Under the pieces are notes generated by a model that ran no database searches, was not told where the DNA came from, and saw only the letters and a list, made by a program, of their open reading frames with translations. A program made the position numbers and the translations under genes. Shown here one piece after another: positions 36,399-59,660 of a stretch of 64,000 bases of DNA. Position 1 is the stretch's first letter. Each line of letters begins with the position of its first letter. The DNA comes from Nissolia schottii (Eukaryota; Streptophyta; Magnoliopsida; Fabales; Fabaceae), in contig QANU01058407.1 of assembly GCA_003254905.1 (NCBI GenBank), positions 428,075 through 492,074 of the forward strand, read 5' to 3'.

Positions 36399-39300
36399 TT
36401 TAAAAGAAAAAATAGTTGTGAATGTTGCGTTTCTCTTCCTCTCATTGACTATTCTTGGAGCATCTTTTAGAAGAATGACACTTTGGAAGTTGGACTTACT
36501 CCTCATTTAGTGACTCTTAGGCGTGCAAGCATAACAATGCAACAGAAATGTAGATATTGGCTACAATCCACAAAAGGGAAAGGATATAAAAAATGAAATA
36601 TAGGTAACAAATAAATTAAATAATACTAAATAAAGGTAGTGGTTAAATTATGCAGTACAGCCTTCTTAAAGGAACAACAAACAGTGCAGGTGTTGCATGC
36701 ATGCCTTCACTGTCGCCTTCGCAGAACTCAGATTTTTATTTTTATGTTTTTAATCTTTTAAGGAAAAAAGGAATTGTATAGAATGTTGTGATTAAAGAAA
36801 AACCATAATTCCCTATCTAATCCTAAACTCATGGTATGTACCAAGATTCATAAAAAAAAGGCTATATCAGCTTAACAATAACCATTATGTAAGTGGCACC
36901 AAATCTTCTTGTAAAGGAATGTTTGACCTTGGAATCGATTTTATCAAGACCTCTTCAATTCCACTTGATGTATTATCTCTTTCTAAAACTAAATGAAACA
37001 TTACAGCCTTTTTATAAAAAAAAATAAATGAAAAAAAAATCAAAATAATAGAGGGTCATATTTATGGCAAGATAAATGTTATATCTTTTTACAATTAACT
37101 TACAAATTTTTGTACACATTAAAAAATGCAAACAAATGTCTTAAAATTTTAAAAAATAATGAAAAAATACTTTATTTAATATACATATATATATATATAT
37201 TGTAAATTGATTTAGTAAAAATATATACTTCATATATCCGTTCTCAAATAATTTTTCACATTTTCATTTTGACATTATTTTAAATAATTATCCACTTTCA
37301 AAATTTAGAAAACATTATTTATTTATTTTTTGTATATCCCTATTTAATGAAAATAGTAAAAAAGATATAGTAATAGATGAAAAAATTAATAAAAATAATT
37401 TTGTAAAGTATAATATTTTTTTTCTTAAATTTGAGATTTTTCAATTTTTTTTTAATACTTGTACAAAATTAAAAATGGTCAATTATTTGATAAACGAGGG
37501 AGTGACATTTCTTTCGTATTAATTACTCCAGGTCTTGAAAGTGGGTTGGGATCCCAATTTGAGGTTGTGCTCAAACACAGCTATCTGGGCGGAATTTGGA
37601 TGGTGCATGCAGATAATTTTTTTTTTAAAAATTTTAATTGATTCCCCCATGAAATGTCTTCTATATGGAGTAATAATGAACAAAGAATTGCTTCAGTCAT
37701 GTCGACATGACGTTATGTTTAATTAACACAGTGATGTGGTGTGAATGTGAGTGGGCTATACTATATATATGGTCAAAAGAGGCGCATGCTAGCTTTATGG
37801 AAAATACTACTCACTATTTAGTGTGATGCCCTAAATCCCAATGGGGCCGTTCTTGTCTCTGAATCTTCATGTTGGATCCTTAATTTAAGGGATCCACTGT
37901 TTGCTACCTAGTACATGCACCAACAATAACCCACATAAATATAATCCATTTTGTATCCATTATAATTTATAAGCAGCTAGGGTTTATTCTTATAATTATC
38001 ACATCAAATGAACTTAATGGGTTATGTCAATTATATTTAATTTTTTAGATTTGATCCAAATATACTCACAAACTATGAAATTTAACTTTGATCTAAATGT
38101 CCTAATAAAATTAATTGCAATTCGATCGCTTTGACAAGATGAAACTAAAGAAAAATTAGTGTCATTTTTGTATATTTATCTTTCAAGATTCACACTTTGA
38201 TGTTAATTAAGATCAAACTTACTCTACACTCCATAATTATTGCAACGTTCTCAAACAATATGATAATATTACTATTTTTCTTCCCCTTTGATGATAAGAA
38301 AGTTTTATAGAGAAATAAATGTATTCAATTCTAAAGTTTATTTTAGGATATTAAACAAAATAAATTAAAGTGTAGAACAAGAAGAGGTTGTCTGGTGGGA
38401 TAAGGTTAAAAGTACAGAATCTGAAACGTCAAATCAAGCAGGGTTGGTGGGTTAATTGGATCCATGTGCGGCTTGGATCTTGTCTGAAACAAAGATAGCT
38501 GGATACACATTGAATAAATTAATATTATTATTTATACTAATTTTTGGGACATCTTTAAATTTATTTTTTTCTTCAAAATATCACTTAATTAACGTTGATT
38601 AAAAATGAATCATAACTTTTCACTCCACATTTGAACATGAAATATCTAAAAATGTCTCTGGAGAACCCGGGAAGAATTATAGCTACACATAAGGAAAATA
38701 TTATGTATATTTATTTATACATAAACCCCTATGTCAACATGTACATATTTATTATAAGATCTTTTTAAAATGTAATAATTTTATTTAACTATAAATATGT
38801 GTGTCAATAAATTCATTATAGCATCTCATATATAAATAAATACAAATACAATAATTATAGGTAAGATTTAGATTTTCTCATATTCAAATTAATGTTTAAT
38901 TATGTTAACAACAAGAAAGATAAAAAAAAAATCATATTATTTTTAAGAAAATTTTATTTATCTAAAACTTTTGTATTTTTACTATTAACATAACCAAATA
39001 TAATCTTGAGAGAGGATCATATTCACGTCTTAACCATTCATTAATAATAAGACTGTTTTATATTAATATGATTTTAAACATCTCAATAAAAATATAAATA
39101 TGACTTTTCGGAGTGAGTCTTGACTTTATATCTATGGGATTTGCAGAAAACAATAAATAAATGAATGTCTCTCTCTCTCACTCTGAACCAATTTCGGACT
39201 GTCATTTCACTTACGCGGTTGGCAAATGATAATAGGGACCATAACTCCCAAACAACGAGAAGAGATTCTTTTATGGACCACACCACACCACACCACCATC

Positions 39301-42300
39301 CACCTCCACCCTCTCTCCTAATCAACTATGGTTTAAACGAATTACGTACGAGTTCCTTTTTCTTAATTTACAATCTTAACTACGATAAATGCTCGCAGAT
39401 AGTTAGTTATAACCGTAATGTAAAGAATATTTACAACTTATTTACACCTCTATTAGGTGGATTTTATCAAGGGCATCTATTAAAGAATTCATAATAAATA
39501 AATATTTATTAGAAAAATAAAATTTTGACGTATTTAATATATTAAAAACATTAAAAATATTTTATTTTAAGTCTCTTAGCAAGTGCTTTTAGAATGTGTT
39601 TAGTTGTTAATACAAGACATAAATATAAGGATATGAAAATAGAGACAAAATAAATATTGTATTCTGTTTGGTGATGGTATATCAGACACATTTTATTGGT
39701 GGTGGAGGTGGTGGTGAGTGGTTGAACTTGTTGATTTCATATGTTAAGAGTAAAATTGCTAATTAAAAAATATCATGGATATATGAAATTAGAAAAAATA
39801 AGTTTTATTAAAGTGTTGTCCATGTGTTCTGTTTTCGTGTCCCAACAAAATTGAGGTATAAAAAATACACTAATTTTTTGTCTTGAGATACAAGTTTTTG
39901 TGCCTACCTCCACTAAGATTTTATGTCTTTGTAATTTGTATTCTTGTATGTGCCATGTATCAACAATTAAATGCAGACTTAGAGTACTTGTTAAATAGAT
40001 TAATGTCATGAGCTGATTTCATCTAAGCATGTGCTCTGACATATGAAACTTTTAAGATAGATGAATGAGAGACTAAATCACTTACAAAACATCATATCAT
40101 ATAATGATTAAGCTAAACTCCTTTACAGTGTTAATACAAGAAATCAATCTCTATTTTTATTTAATAAAATAGTTATATTTAAAGATATGAGGTCTGCAAC
40201 AACTTTCTATTTATTCCTTGAATTTTTTTTATGTAGTTTCAATACTTAAAAAGTTTTATGATCCTCTCAAAGTGGGTTAAAAATGCGAACTAGATTTAAA
40301 TTAAAAAAATTGTAAAAAAAAATATAATTTGTAAATAATCATCTCTTCTTAAAGCATACATTATTAGATAAGACTAATTGAATGATTTTATATGTCTCTT
40401 TACTTATCTTTTACATTCTCTTATATTTATTTTATGAATGACTCAAATTACTTAAAAAAATTATTTGTATATTTCTTCACTCTCTTTCTCTTGTCCATAG
40501 GTTAAATTCCAACAAAAATTAAATGAATGAGTTTTGTGATAAACATATTAGTTTACATTATTTTTTTCTCGTGAAAATATTAGTTTAATTACATTACAAA
40601 GATTAAAAGCAGAACTATTTGCATACTACTAAGACTTTCATCTGGCCGAGTCAAAATATATTTAGAAATTTTATTGAGTCATCTCACATGTTTTTTCAGA
40701 TTATTCAAGTCTGTTGCACTTCATCTATTTTGACACATTTATGAACGAAGTTTATTGTCTATGTATGTAAAAAGAAACCGTTCATATAAATTTTCAAATA
40801 ATTTAAACAAATTTTCTTTCACTTCTTTTTTAAGTAAGGTTAAAGGTTCAAAACCGCAGTACCACAAATATAAAAAATAAATAAATAAACTCAACTTAAA
40901 GAAACTGAAGAAGCTGACATAACATATATATTGCACGCTCGGGTAAAAACATTTTAGTTAATAGAAATTCTATGGAAGCCAGGAAATTTTTAAAAGTTTA
41001 AGATTCATATTGATGTGAACTAGATTATGACACATAATTAATTTTATTATCATAATAAACTTTATTTGATTTATGTACTATAATATGATTTGTCAACATC
41101 AATATGTTTTAAACACTTGAAATTAGGGCTGTTCACGGGTCCGATTGATACGCCAAAATCATTCAATCTGATTGACCCAAGCTAAATGAGTCAAGTTGGA
41201 TGAAGTCAAGTCAGATTATTCAACACAGGCTTCATTTCGCGGGTGGGCGGTAGGTTTGCGATTTTTAGACTTGACTCGACCTGCCACCCAATTCTCTGAC
41301 ATAATTTTATATATATATATATATATATATTATAAAATTATTATTATTATTATATTTTAATTAATTACAACCCAAAAAGAAAAGAAAAGAAAACATAACC
41401 TACAATAATATAATATTATTATTATATTTTAATTAATTTTATTATATGGGTTTTTAAACAAATTAATATTTTTTTAATAAAAATATTTTTTATTTAAAAA
41501 AATGTCAAACGATTAATCACAAACTAACTCAACAATGTGAGTCAAGTCTAATAACCCACCCAAATCACCTCAAAATCGACTTATTCGACCCAACATCAGA
41601 TTAATTGGTTGGGTAGTTTGGTCAATCATATCATCCCCGACTCAACACACTAGCAACCTTACTTAGCATTTCTTGGGTACATAGAATGCTATTACCGGCT
41701 TAAAACGCATTCAGAAAAAAAAAACAGAATATTCTTTATTTATTTATTTGGTAAAAAAAAATACCTCTTTTATAAAGACATTTCAATAAGTCACTAAAAT
41801 TAATTTAGTAGTGAGAAATTTAAATAATATGTATGAAGTTTTAGGTTTAAATCTTATTGTAACCCAAATAATTTCTAAAATACCACAAAAAAAAAAACAT
41901 TTCAATGGGAACTTCAAACTAAAAGATAATCTAATGAGAGTACTGTTGTCTATTAACTAGACGGCCATATAGTGGCAAGGATGGTGGTGTGGAACAAGAC
42001 CACTGGTTTGTAGTACTACTGATATATCTTGGTCATTGAAATAGATAACTACGAAATTCTTCGTTGAATTCTCATTCAAAGCTTAATATCATACTCTCAA
42101 TTAAAAAAAAATTTCTTTCAAAAAGACGCCTAAAATAATTTTTTTTATAAGTGGTATATGGCATGCCATTAAAGAGTCCAAAAAAAATAGTCAATAAAAC
42201 ACATCTGTGATATCTGTTAACCACCGAAATTTAATAATACTCAATAAATATAAATGGAGCCTAATCAAAACCTCCAAACAAAATTTAGTTAAATAAAATC

Positions 42301-42716
42301 CTTATTTTTTAAGGGATAAAAAAGTACTCCACTCCACCATGTACTAATTAATTAAGGGACCAAACCAAATAACCACCGCTGCAAGGCAGCACCTGGCTTA
42401 TTCCATAGCAAAACAAAAAAGGAAAACCTCACATTGCCTCACAATACATGCCTAAAAACACACACCAGATAATTTGACAATCAGCACTGTATACCCCTTC
42501 TTTTACGCCACTTTCACATTCCTTAACGCCTAAAGTTGCCTATGGACACATTTAGACTAGTGGCGAGTTAAGTTATGAGGCCCATCAAAGAAACAGTTTT
42601 GAGCCATAGGAGTTTTTCTTTCTCTTTTTTGTTAGGTTGGGGTTTGGAAGATTTCTACCTCTCTTTTCTCCAAAAATATGTTGATTATAAGTTAAAGCTA
42701 ATTAACTTAGTGTAAA

Positions 42717-42765
<49 letters not shown>

Positions 42766-45180
42766 CACAGGTGGTAGTGTTAGATAAATGTTCTTTGGTA
42801 CAAAAATCTTCTCATGAAATCTGAAAGGGTAGGAAGAATTTCTTTTGGATACAGATAATCATGTTGAGATCTTTAATTCTTTATTACCCAAACCGTTAAA
42901 CTATCAAGAAAATAAATATGCTAAAAGCATTAAAATATCTAAATTCATTAAAACTGGTTGAATCTGATTTTTCGCTTTTCAAATTGATACGCATTAGCCA
43001 TTAGTCCTTTTAAGAGCACCGGTATTCTCCCCTTTTTATGATTTTTATGATGAGTTGATAGAAAGAAAACTTAATAAAGCATATGTGTATAACTTGAGAA
43101 TCATGTTAGGGTTCCACAAACTCTAGCTTTTAATTCTGCCCATCATTATAAAATTACTAATAACTAGTTGCTATGGTTTCTACACATATTCGTATTCAAG
43201 TCTATTCGTATTATAATCTAACTTATTAGAACACTTTAATTTGGACTCAACCTTATAGTAGCATAATTATGATATACAATAACAATTATATATATATATG
43301 CGCTACTAGTACACAAAGTCTAACAAATGATGAAAAAAATAATGCAGTGAGGTTCACAAATAAACAATCCGTGTAATAATATAAAATTATCAATATCTGA
43401 GTTCTATTATTAAAAATTTGAGTAATCTATTGTGACCCAACGAAGGTTCCTAAAAGAGCAGGGTGTTCCAACAATTTCTCTTTAGTATCAACTATCATTT
43501 TCCTTTACTAGATAAACAGCAAAGCCCCAATCAGTCACAAAAAATGGTCAAAGAAATTTATTAGAAAAAAGAAAAGAAGAAAAACGAAGAAAGTGAGTGA
43601 TATCCGGGTGGTGTACAACTCGAAGGAGGGAAGCATATGCAAACAACTAAGAACCACAGAATGTTGAGTTTGAGCTGATCAGCAGAATGTGAAAAAGTGA
43701 TCAGTTGTGGTCCATGCTGTGCCTGCCCCTCCTTCGCTTAAGGCTGCAAGTACTACATTCAATCAAAGATGGGATGGGTCTCTTCTCTTCTGACCACTTC
43801 TTACACTAATTTGGAAACCAAGGGTAACGTGGTCCATCCGGCCTTAGAACCAACAAGTGTCAGACACACACACATACATTACGGTACCATCATATCACCA
43901 CACACACTGTACTACTACTCAAATCCGGTTATGTTATGTGCTGTAACAACGGCAATGGCATGATTTACATGATTTTAGACCAGCATCATTCATGGTTTTG
44001 GTCTGGTAACCGTTTTGGAAGCATTGGTGTCAGATTCCTTGTTTTTTGTGTGGTTGAGTGAGACATTACTATCAGGTTCTAGTTCTTCACTTCGGCTAGG
44101 CATTTGAATGCATACCTTTTTATTCATACATATGTTCTTCGTAGCCAAGAAATGAAAAACGAGCGCGCTCTCAACAAGATCTTAAGTGCTATCAACATCA
44201 TGTTTAAACTAACTAGAGAAGTTTTAACTATGGCGTTTTTCACCTACTCTATTGGATAAATATCTCTACCTATTTTTGATAATTTTAATAACTAAATTTA
44301 ATATAACATATTGATGAATTATATATCTATTGTGATAAATCAATATTTTTTAATATAATATTTGTAACAAAGTGTATCGTAAATTCAAATAGCCCGCAAA
44401 TCTCTAAACCTATTATAAGTTAACTCTTTTAATGATTTGATTAATGAAAAGTTTATTACAATCATATAAAATATAAAATAATAACAAAATCTAATAAATT
44501 TAATTGTAAAAATTATCAAAAATAAATAAATAAAGTAATATGAAGTATTTATCCAATGAAGTAGGTGAAAAACTTCCTTTTAACTATTTGTCACAGGAAA
44601 ATAATAGGGTGGAAAGAAGGGTTTTGGTATCATCCAATGGAAAAGAAGGGAGACTCCTCTCCCTTTTGTTTGATATCATAAAACGAAGTGAATATGTATG
44701 CAAATAAAAAGAAAAAATGTGCAAATTCGATGGAACCCGCAAATATTCCTCTCTTTTCCCTTCCTTTCTTTCCCAGTCCTTCCTTTGATGTAAGGAAGCA
44801 AAAGATATGGGACCACGGATTGTGTATCCCTCCCACTCCCTTCCCTCCAATAAGTGTTACCAAAGAGACCATCAATGAAATCAAAATATTCATTTACAGC
44901 CTTGAAAAAAAAAATTGGGAAAAGAAAATATAATTGAAGAAAAACAAATTCTCAAGATCCGGTCCAACTCTTGTTTGAACAAGAGATTCTCTTTACATGG
45001 TTAAACAACTGCAAAGAATATGCCTCCAGCCATCAGGTATGTCCCTCACCTCTTCGGGTGTTACTATGTTAATCCTTCATTGGTAGCCTATGTTTCCATG
45101 TCTTACCCACCGAAACTTCCAACTAATACAAAACTACAAAACTTTAAAAAGTGAATAACAAAATTTCTACTTTGCTAGGT
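36399..45180. other. Gene-poor AT-rich region
   Basis: I see no convincing coding sequence. Contents: a degraded MITE (37226-37503), (AT)n tracts at 37181-37200, 41310-41330 and 42721-42762, a GGTGGTGGAGGTGGTGGTG stretch at about 39700, a stretch at 41120-41680 with GGGCTGTTCACGGG and TTGACTC words typical of decayed hAT MITEs, and a weak foldback at 43621-43736. The frames at 39165-39494, 43769-43963 and 44584-44933 are compositional and overlap on both strands. Confidence 0.4.
37226..37503. mobile_element. Degraded MITE related to 7818-8009
   Basis: The left arm TACTTCATATATCCGTTCTC continues into AAATAATTTTTCACATTTT. The complement of the right arm is TCACTCCCTCGTTTATCAAA continuing into TAATTGACCATTTTTA. 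The CTCCCTCGT-like terminus is typical of widespread plant MITEs. Borders are approximate. Confidence 0.5.
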
Positions 45181-45481
45181 ATACTTGTAAGACTAAAAAA
45201 AGGTGGTCCAATGCTCGAGGTCTAAGAAGGGTCAGATGTATGCCATCTTAATCTGCAGCGCAAAGACTACTTCTGCTACTAGATCCTGTGGCTACAGGTT
45301 GTAGTGCCATAATCTTACTGTTGCGCCAAGATGAATGTGACTAGATCCTGTGACTACCAGGTCTTGTAATCTTTCTATTGCGCCAGGGCTTGTCCTCCCA
45401 ATCCGAAGATTATGCTGGCAATAATGATAATCAATGGTATCTTGCTTCAAAAGGCTTTTTCAACTATATGCTACTCTATAA
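45181..45481 (-). other. Probable 3' UTR of the UBP8-type gene with a short imperfect repeat
   Basis: Lies directly after the stop codon on the minus strand. ACTAGATCCTGTGGCTACAG...TTACTGTTGCGCCAAG recurs as ACTAGATCCTGTGACTACCA...TTCTATTGCGCCAGGG about 60 bases later (45278-45400). The GCGCCA-containing words suggest a fragment of a dispersed repeat in the 3' UTR. The transcript end is not visible. Confidence 0.4.
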
Positions 45482-55632
<10,151 letters not shown>

Positions 55633-56223
55633 TCTAGAGAGAGAAACAGAACTGTAGAGAGAGAGCGAGAGATTCGGAATTTGATTTGAAATCGAGAGAG
55701 AGAGAGAGAGAGAGATTTGCAGAGAAAGAAGCTAATGACAAGCGGAGCTTTTCTGTGAACAGGATGCAAAATACAACACACAAAGGAGGGAAAATTATTA
55801 TTATTATTATTTACGTGGAGGAAGAATAATAGACAAAAATGAGATTAACTTCTATAAACGTTTTCGTTCAGTTGTATATTCACGTAATTTCTTGTTAATT
55901 TAAAATTCTTCGAATATTTATTTTTCCATATTTTTCTTATTTACTATTGTAGATCCATTTAAATGGTAGAAGCCAATCACGAATTTTAAAATTATTTCAT
56001 GGTCAATACAAAAATTAAACCTTTGATATGTGATTAAAAGATGAGATGTCGTTTACCACTTCTAATAATAATAATATATCAGTCTAGTATGAGGGAGTTC
56101 CCTTCTACACTGACAAGATGGTGATCCTCAGAGCTACTTGTAAGAACTTTGACACTCAAATTAAGATTTGTGCAAAATAGGGTAAATGTATATAAAAAGG
56201 GTTTGACATTGTACCTCGTTGCT
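55633..56223 (-). promoter_or_regulatory. 5' UTR and upstream region of the UBP8-type gene
   Basis: Read on the minus strand, a (CT)n microsatellite lies at 55693-55715 within a CT-rich leader of the kind common in plant 5' UTRs, about 60 bases before the ATG. The region beyond 55800 is AT-rich and ends at the target duplication of the MULE (56215-56223). An (ATT)n stretch lies at 55796-55810. Confidence 0.5.
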
Positions 56224-57007
56224 GAGTTTTTTTACTTTTTTACCCTTGCTACAAGAACAAATTACCAAAATATCCTTGTTTCAAAACTTATTATGCAACT
56301 ACCACCGTTTGAGCTGACGTGGATTCCGTGGCACGCGTGGACGTCCACGTCAGATTCGCCAACACGGTGGGCGATTTTAGAGCAACACAGAAAAACACAT
56401 TTACACTAAATTCGCCAATACGGTTGGCGAATTTAGAGCAAAACCATAAACCCCTAAAACACTAAAATTGCCAACACGTTTGGCGAATTCAACCTGAATT
56501 CGCCAACAGTGTTGGCAAATCCAGCCACCCGTCCATATAAATTTACCCTCCCCCCCCAATTCTCCAACACTCATCTCATTTGCTAAAATTCACCTTATTG
56601 AATGTTGCGTAATGACATTTTAATTCATGTCTTTTTATTATATGATAGTGATTGTTGTTTATTGTTCATTGTTTATTTTATCAATCGCAGAACTATTGCC
56701 ATTTTTCAACACCCAATTAAAGCATCGGCTTAAACCATGTGCGATTGGTTTCCAACCTGAATTTTGCCAGTCGGTTTGACGTATAACAACACATAATTGG
56801 TTATTTAACTATATCGTTGACCATAATCCTAACGATGCACTAAATTTTTATAACCTTAAGCTGTTATCTTCTGGCAATTATAACATTGATAATGCTAATA
56901 GTTTCATATGTATTAAAAAATTGCAGATTTACCATTAAATTAAAAGACCTAATTGAAAATATTGTTACATATGTTTTTAAACAAAGCATACAAAAATCAT
57001 AAGTCTA

Positions 57008-58517
57008 CTAATGCTCAGATGGGGAATCAGTGTGTGGCGGTCTATGAGCTAGATCAGACTGGCCAGACTGTGAGGGATAATGTGGGGGCGGCGGGTAAGG
57101 ATATGATGGGTAAGACTGTGATGGTAGAGGTGGTGGGTAAGGGTATGATGATCGTGGTTGATCTGCAAGTGGGTTGCCAATAGCAGCAGTAGGTGCTGCA
57201 GTAGACTCATGCTGACTGGACTCAGTGGGCTCAGTACTCTGTACCCGTCTTCAGCCATCAGCTAATCCACGCCTTCTTCTGCGAAGTGGCCTCTGATCGC
57301 CCTGCTCATCGGCCTCTGCCGGTGGGGGAATGGAAGTCGCAGAAGATGGAGCTAACTGCTCCAAGCCAATCCGGTCATGCTCCTGGATGGCTGACAGGAT
57401 AGCCTCAGCTGATGCTTGGAGCTTGTCCATGCTAAATGAAGTAGAATGAGGGTCCGCAGTCCAGGCCAGCTGCTGCTCCGCAATGTCACCTTGACAAAGT
57501 TAAACATAATTACTTATCAGTAATGGTGTAAAATAAATGGTTAAAATAAACACAATTATTGATGTATAACTTACCACAGCTCCTATTGGCGCCGAAGTGC
57601 GACCGATCCACCGTCTCGTGATCCTCTTGTACCATTGCATGTACTGCGAGCGTGCGGTGAGAGGCTCGGCCGCTCGGGCAATGGTGCCTGGGTGGCAATC
57701 CGTGAAGCCCGATCATCCTAATAGTCGATGTACTGTCGATGCACATCTGGCCAGTACCGTCCAACCAATGTAACCTTGTGCAGGTGATCGGGCTGATGTG
57801 GCCTACTTGGTATGGGCTGATCCATACCAAACTCGCGCATCACCCGATCAGGCTGGTGCCACTCTATAATGAAAAAGCACACCTGGGTGACTATGGCCCG
57901 CCAGCTGGTGTGCCCAGCCGTACAGAAGTCAGGGAGCAGATCTACGGTATCTGCGGTGTAGGGCTACCACACAAACTGAGAATAAAGTCAGCAAGTTAGT
58001 ATGAACAATACAATCCAGTGTTGAATAAATAATATACATGCACAAATGTATAATTACCTCATTTTTTCTCAAGTTATCAAAGAACCGGCGATAATAATGA
58101 AGGACATGAAGTGGCGTATCCCCCAAAACCTTATGGGCGTGCCACCTAGTTCAAGCACAAATACAAAACACACATTAGTAAATCATATAATGCACATTAA
58201 AGTATGGAAGCTAAAAGAATAAACAAATAAATAAATAACACTTACTTGAATCCCAGCGGGCGAAAAGGTGCACGATCAGGCTCGTAGCGCATCCAAATCG
58301 CCTCCTCATCGTGGTCAGCTAGGGCAGGTGCAAGGCGAGGAAATCGATGCCACGCCCAGTACTGGAGGATAATGCGAGGACCTCCAATGTCGTGCGCATC
58401 ATAGTTAGTTGCCTTACCCAACTCCCTATACATGAACGCCAGCGCAGCTGATCCCCAGCTGTACGTCCCAGCCTGCTCCAAGTCTCCAGCAACGGGAGGT
58501 ACATAGCATGGACCCAC
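57008..58517 (-). pseudogene. Plant mobile domain (PMD, MAIN-like) gene inside the MULE, broken
   Basis: Exon-like pieces with GT/AG borders. Up to about 58517-58244: GDLEQAGTYSWGSAALAFMY, RELGKATNYDAHDIGGPRII, WAWHRFPRLAP. 58145-58058: WHAHKVLGDTPLHVLHYYRR. 57975-57575: PDFCTAGHTSWRAIV, VCFFIIEWHQPDRVMREFGM. About 57495-57008: GDIAEQQLAWTADPHSTSF, then a Pro/Ser/Tyr-rich tail ending in TAG. These match the PMD found in MAIN and MAIL1 and in transposon-borne relatives. In-frame stops interrupt it: TAG within VW*PY at the start of the third piece, TAG after QYID Y in the same piece, and one after GLADG in the tail. So this copy cannot give a full protein. The function of transposon-borne PMDs is unknown. 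Confidence 0.7.
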
Positions 58518-58540
58518 GACCCAGAATGGTCAGGGAACGG

Positions 58541-58857
58541 GAGATACATAGCATGGTCGTCGGCTCTCATCTTGTGTCATTGCAATTAACATTTTTTGCT
58601 TATATTTGCCATACAAATGAGTCCCATCCACTTGGATAAATGACTTGCAAAACCGAAATCCAAGCACACATGGCTTGAAACGAACAAACTGGCGCTTAGA
58701 AGAATCAACACGGTTATGCACTACATGGTCATCGGTCTCCAACAAGACCACAGTGTCTGGTATAAAATGTTTCATGGCCTCTAACCATCGAGGCAACCTC
58801 TCGTATGATTCCTCCCAACCACCAAATATCTCAGTGCATGCTCGTATAATTGTGCTA
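58541..58857 (-). pseudogene. Truncated MULE transposase
   Basis: Reads RACTEIFGGWEESYERLPRW, VRFKPCVLGFRFCKSFIQ, VDGTHLYGKYKQKMLIAMTQ, matching the start of the MULE transposase catalytic domain; the Asp of QVDGTHL corresponds to the first acidic catalytic residue. About 10 residues further on the similarity stops and the sequence runs into the PMD segment, so the remaining catalytic residues and the C-terminal zinc knuckle are missing. At the junction the phrase CCATGCTATGTAYCTCCCGTT occurs twice about 41 bases apart (58478-58553 area). Confidence 0.75.
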
Positions 58858-58932
58858 GGGTTTAGGCTTTTTCGCTTAGGGTTCGCAGTTCTTTGCTTAG
58901 GGTTTTGTGCTGGGCTAGGCTTTAGGGTTTAC
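58853..58932. repeat. Telomere-like TAGGGTTT cluster upstream of the transposase stub
   Basis: GCTAGGGTTTAGGC, CTTAGGGTT (twice) and CTTTAGGGTTT fall within 80 bases. Such telo-box words are also common in promoters of plant housekeeping genes, and this cluster lies 5' of the minus-strand transposase/PMD transcript. Confidence 0.6.
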
Positions 58933-59660
58933 AACGTGTTGTACGTCAACAATCCATGCATGCAATCTATAACATTGATAACAAGAATTTATCTATTCCC
59001 TAAATCTATACAACATGCCACAACAACAGCAACTTAGACGCACAACAAAAGCATACAAATTATATTACACTAATGCAGATAACAGCTCCATACAGATAAC
59101 ATACAGTGTTATAAACAACAAAAAAAACTACAATTTTATAATCAGCAAGAAAAATTATTAATTGAACTAATAAATCTTGCGTAAGTTAAAACTTACAAAT
59201 ACTGATGAACTGATCGAAGTGGAGTAGCGGCCGTGGCAGGTGCTCTGGAATTCTAGAGAGAGGAAATTTTAGAGAGATAAGGTGAATTTTAGCAAATGAG
59301 AGGAGTGTTGGAGAATTGGGGGGGGGAGGGTAAATTTATATGGATGCGTGGCTGGATTCGCCAACACAGTTGGCGAATTCAGGTTGAATTCGCCAAACGT
59401 GTTGGTAATTTTAGTGTTTTAGGGGTTTATGGTTTTGCTCTAAATTCACCAACCGTATTGGCAAATTTAGTGTAAATGTATTTTTCTGTGTTTCTCTAAA
59501 ATCGCCAACCGTGTTGGCGAATCTGACGTGGACGTCCACGCGTGTCGCGGAGTCCACGTCAGCCCAAACAGTTGTAGTTGCGTAATAAGTTTTGAAACAG
59601 GGGTATTTTGGTAATTTGTTCCTGTAGCAAGGGTAAAAAAGTAAAAAACTCCTCTTTGCT

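Larger units (their letters stand above)
56224..59651. mobile_element. Mutator-like element (MULE), 3.4 kb, with long TIRs and captured PMD gene
   Basis: Left TIR 56224 to about 56614 and right TIR about 59285 to 59651 are inverted copies with high identity by eye: both begin GAGTTTTTTAC-like, then ACCCTTGCTAC, CAAATTACCAAAATA, TTTCAAAACTTATTA. The flanks are CTCGTTGCT (56215-56223) and CTCTTTGCT (59652-59660), an 8 of 9 match to a Mutator-type 9-bp target duplication. Inside, on the minus strand, lie a transposase stub and a plant-mobile-domain gene. Each TIR contains a CTGACGTGG...CCACGTCAG inverted pair and four palindromic TTCGCCAA-spacer-TTGGCGAA modules. The transposase is truncated, so the copy cannot move on its own. 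Confidence 0.85.

Noticed and set aside
39165..39494. 109-codon plus-strand frame with His/Pro stretch
   Set aside because: The stretch comes from CACCACAC repeats; a comparable frame exists on the other strand and neither has a domain.
41120..41680. Possible hAT element starting AGGGCTGTTCACGGG
   Set aside because: The start looks like a common plant hAT/MITE terminus, but no inverted partner or 8-bp duplication is visible, so the borders cannot be supported.
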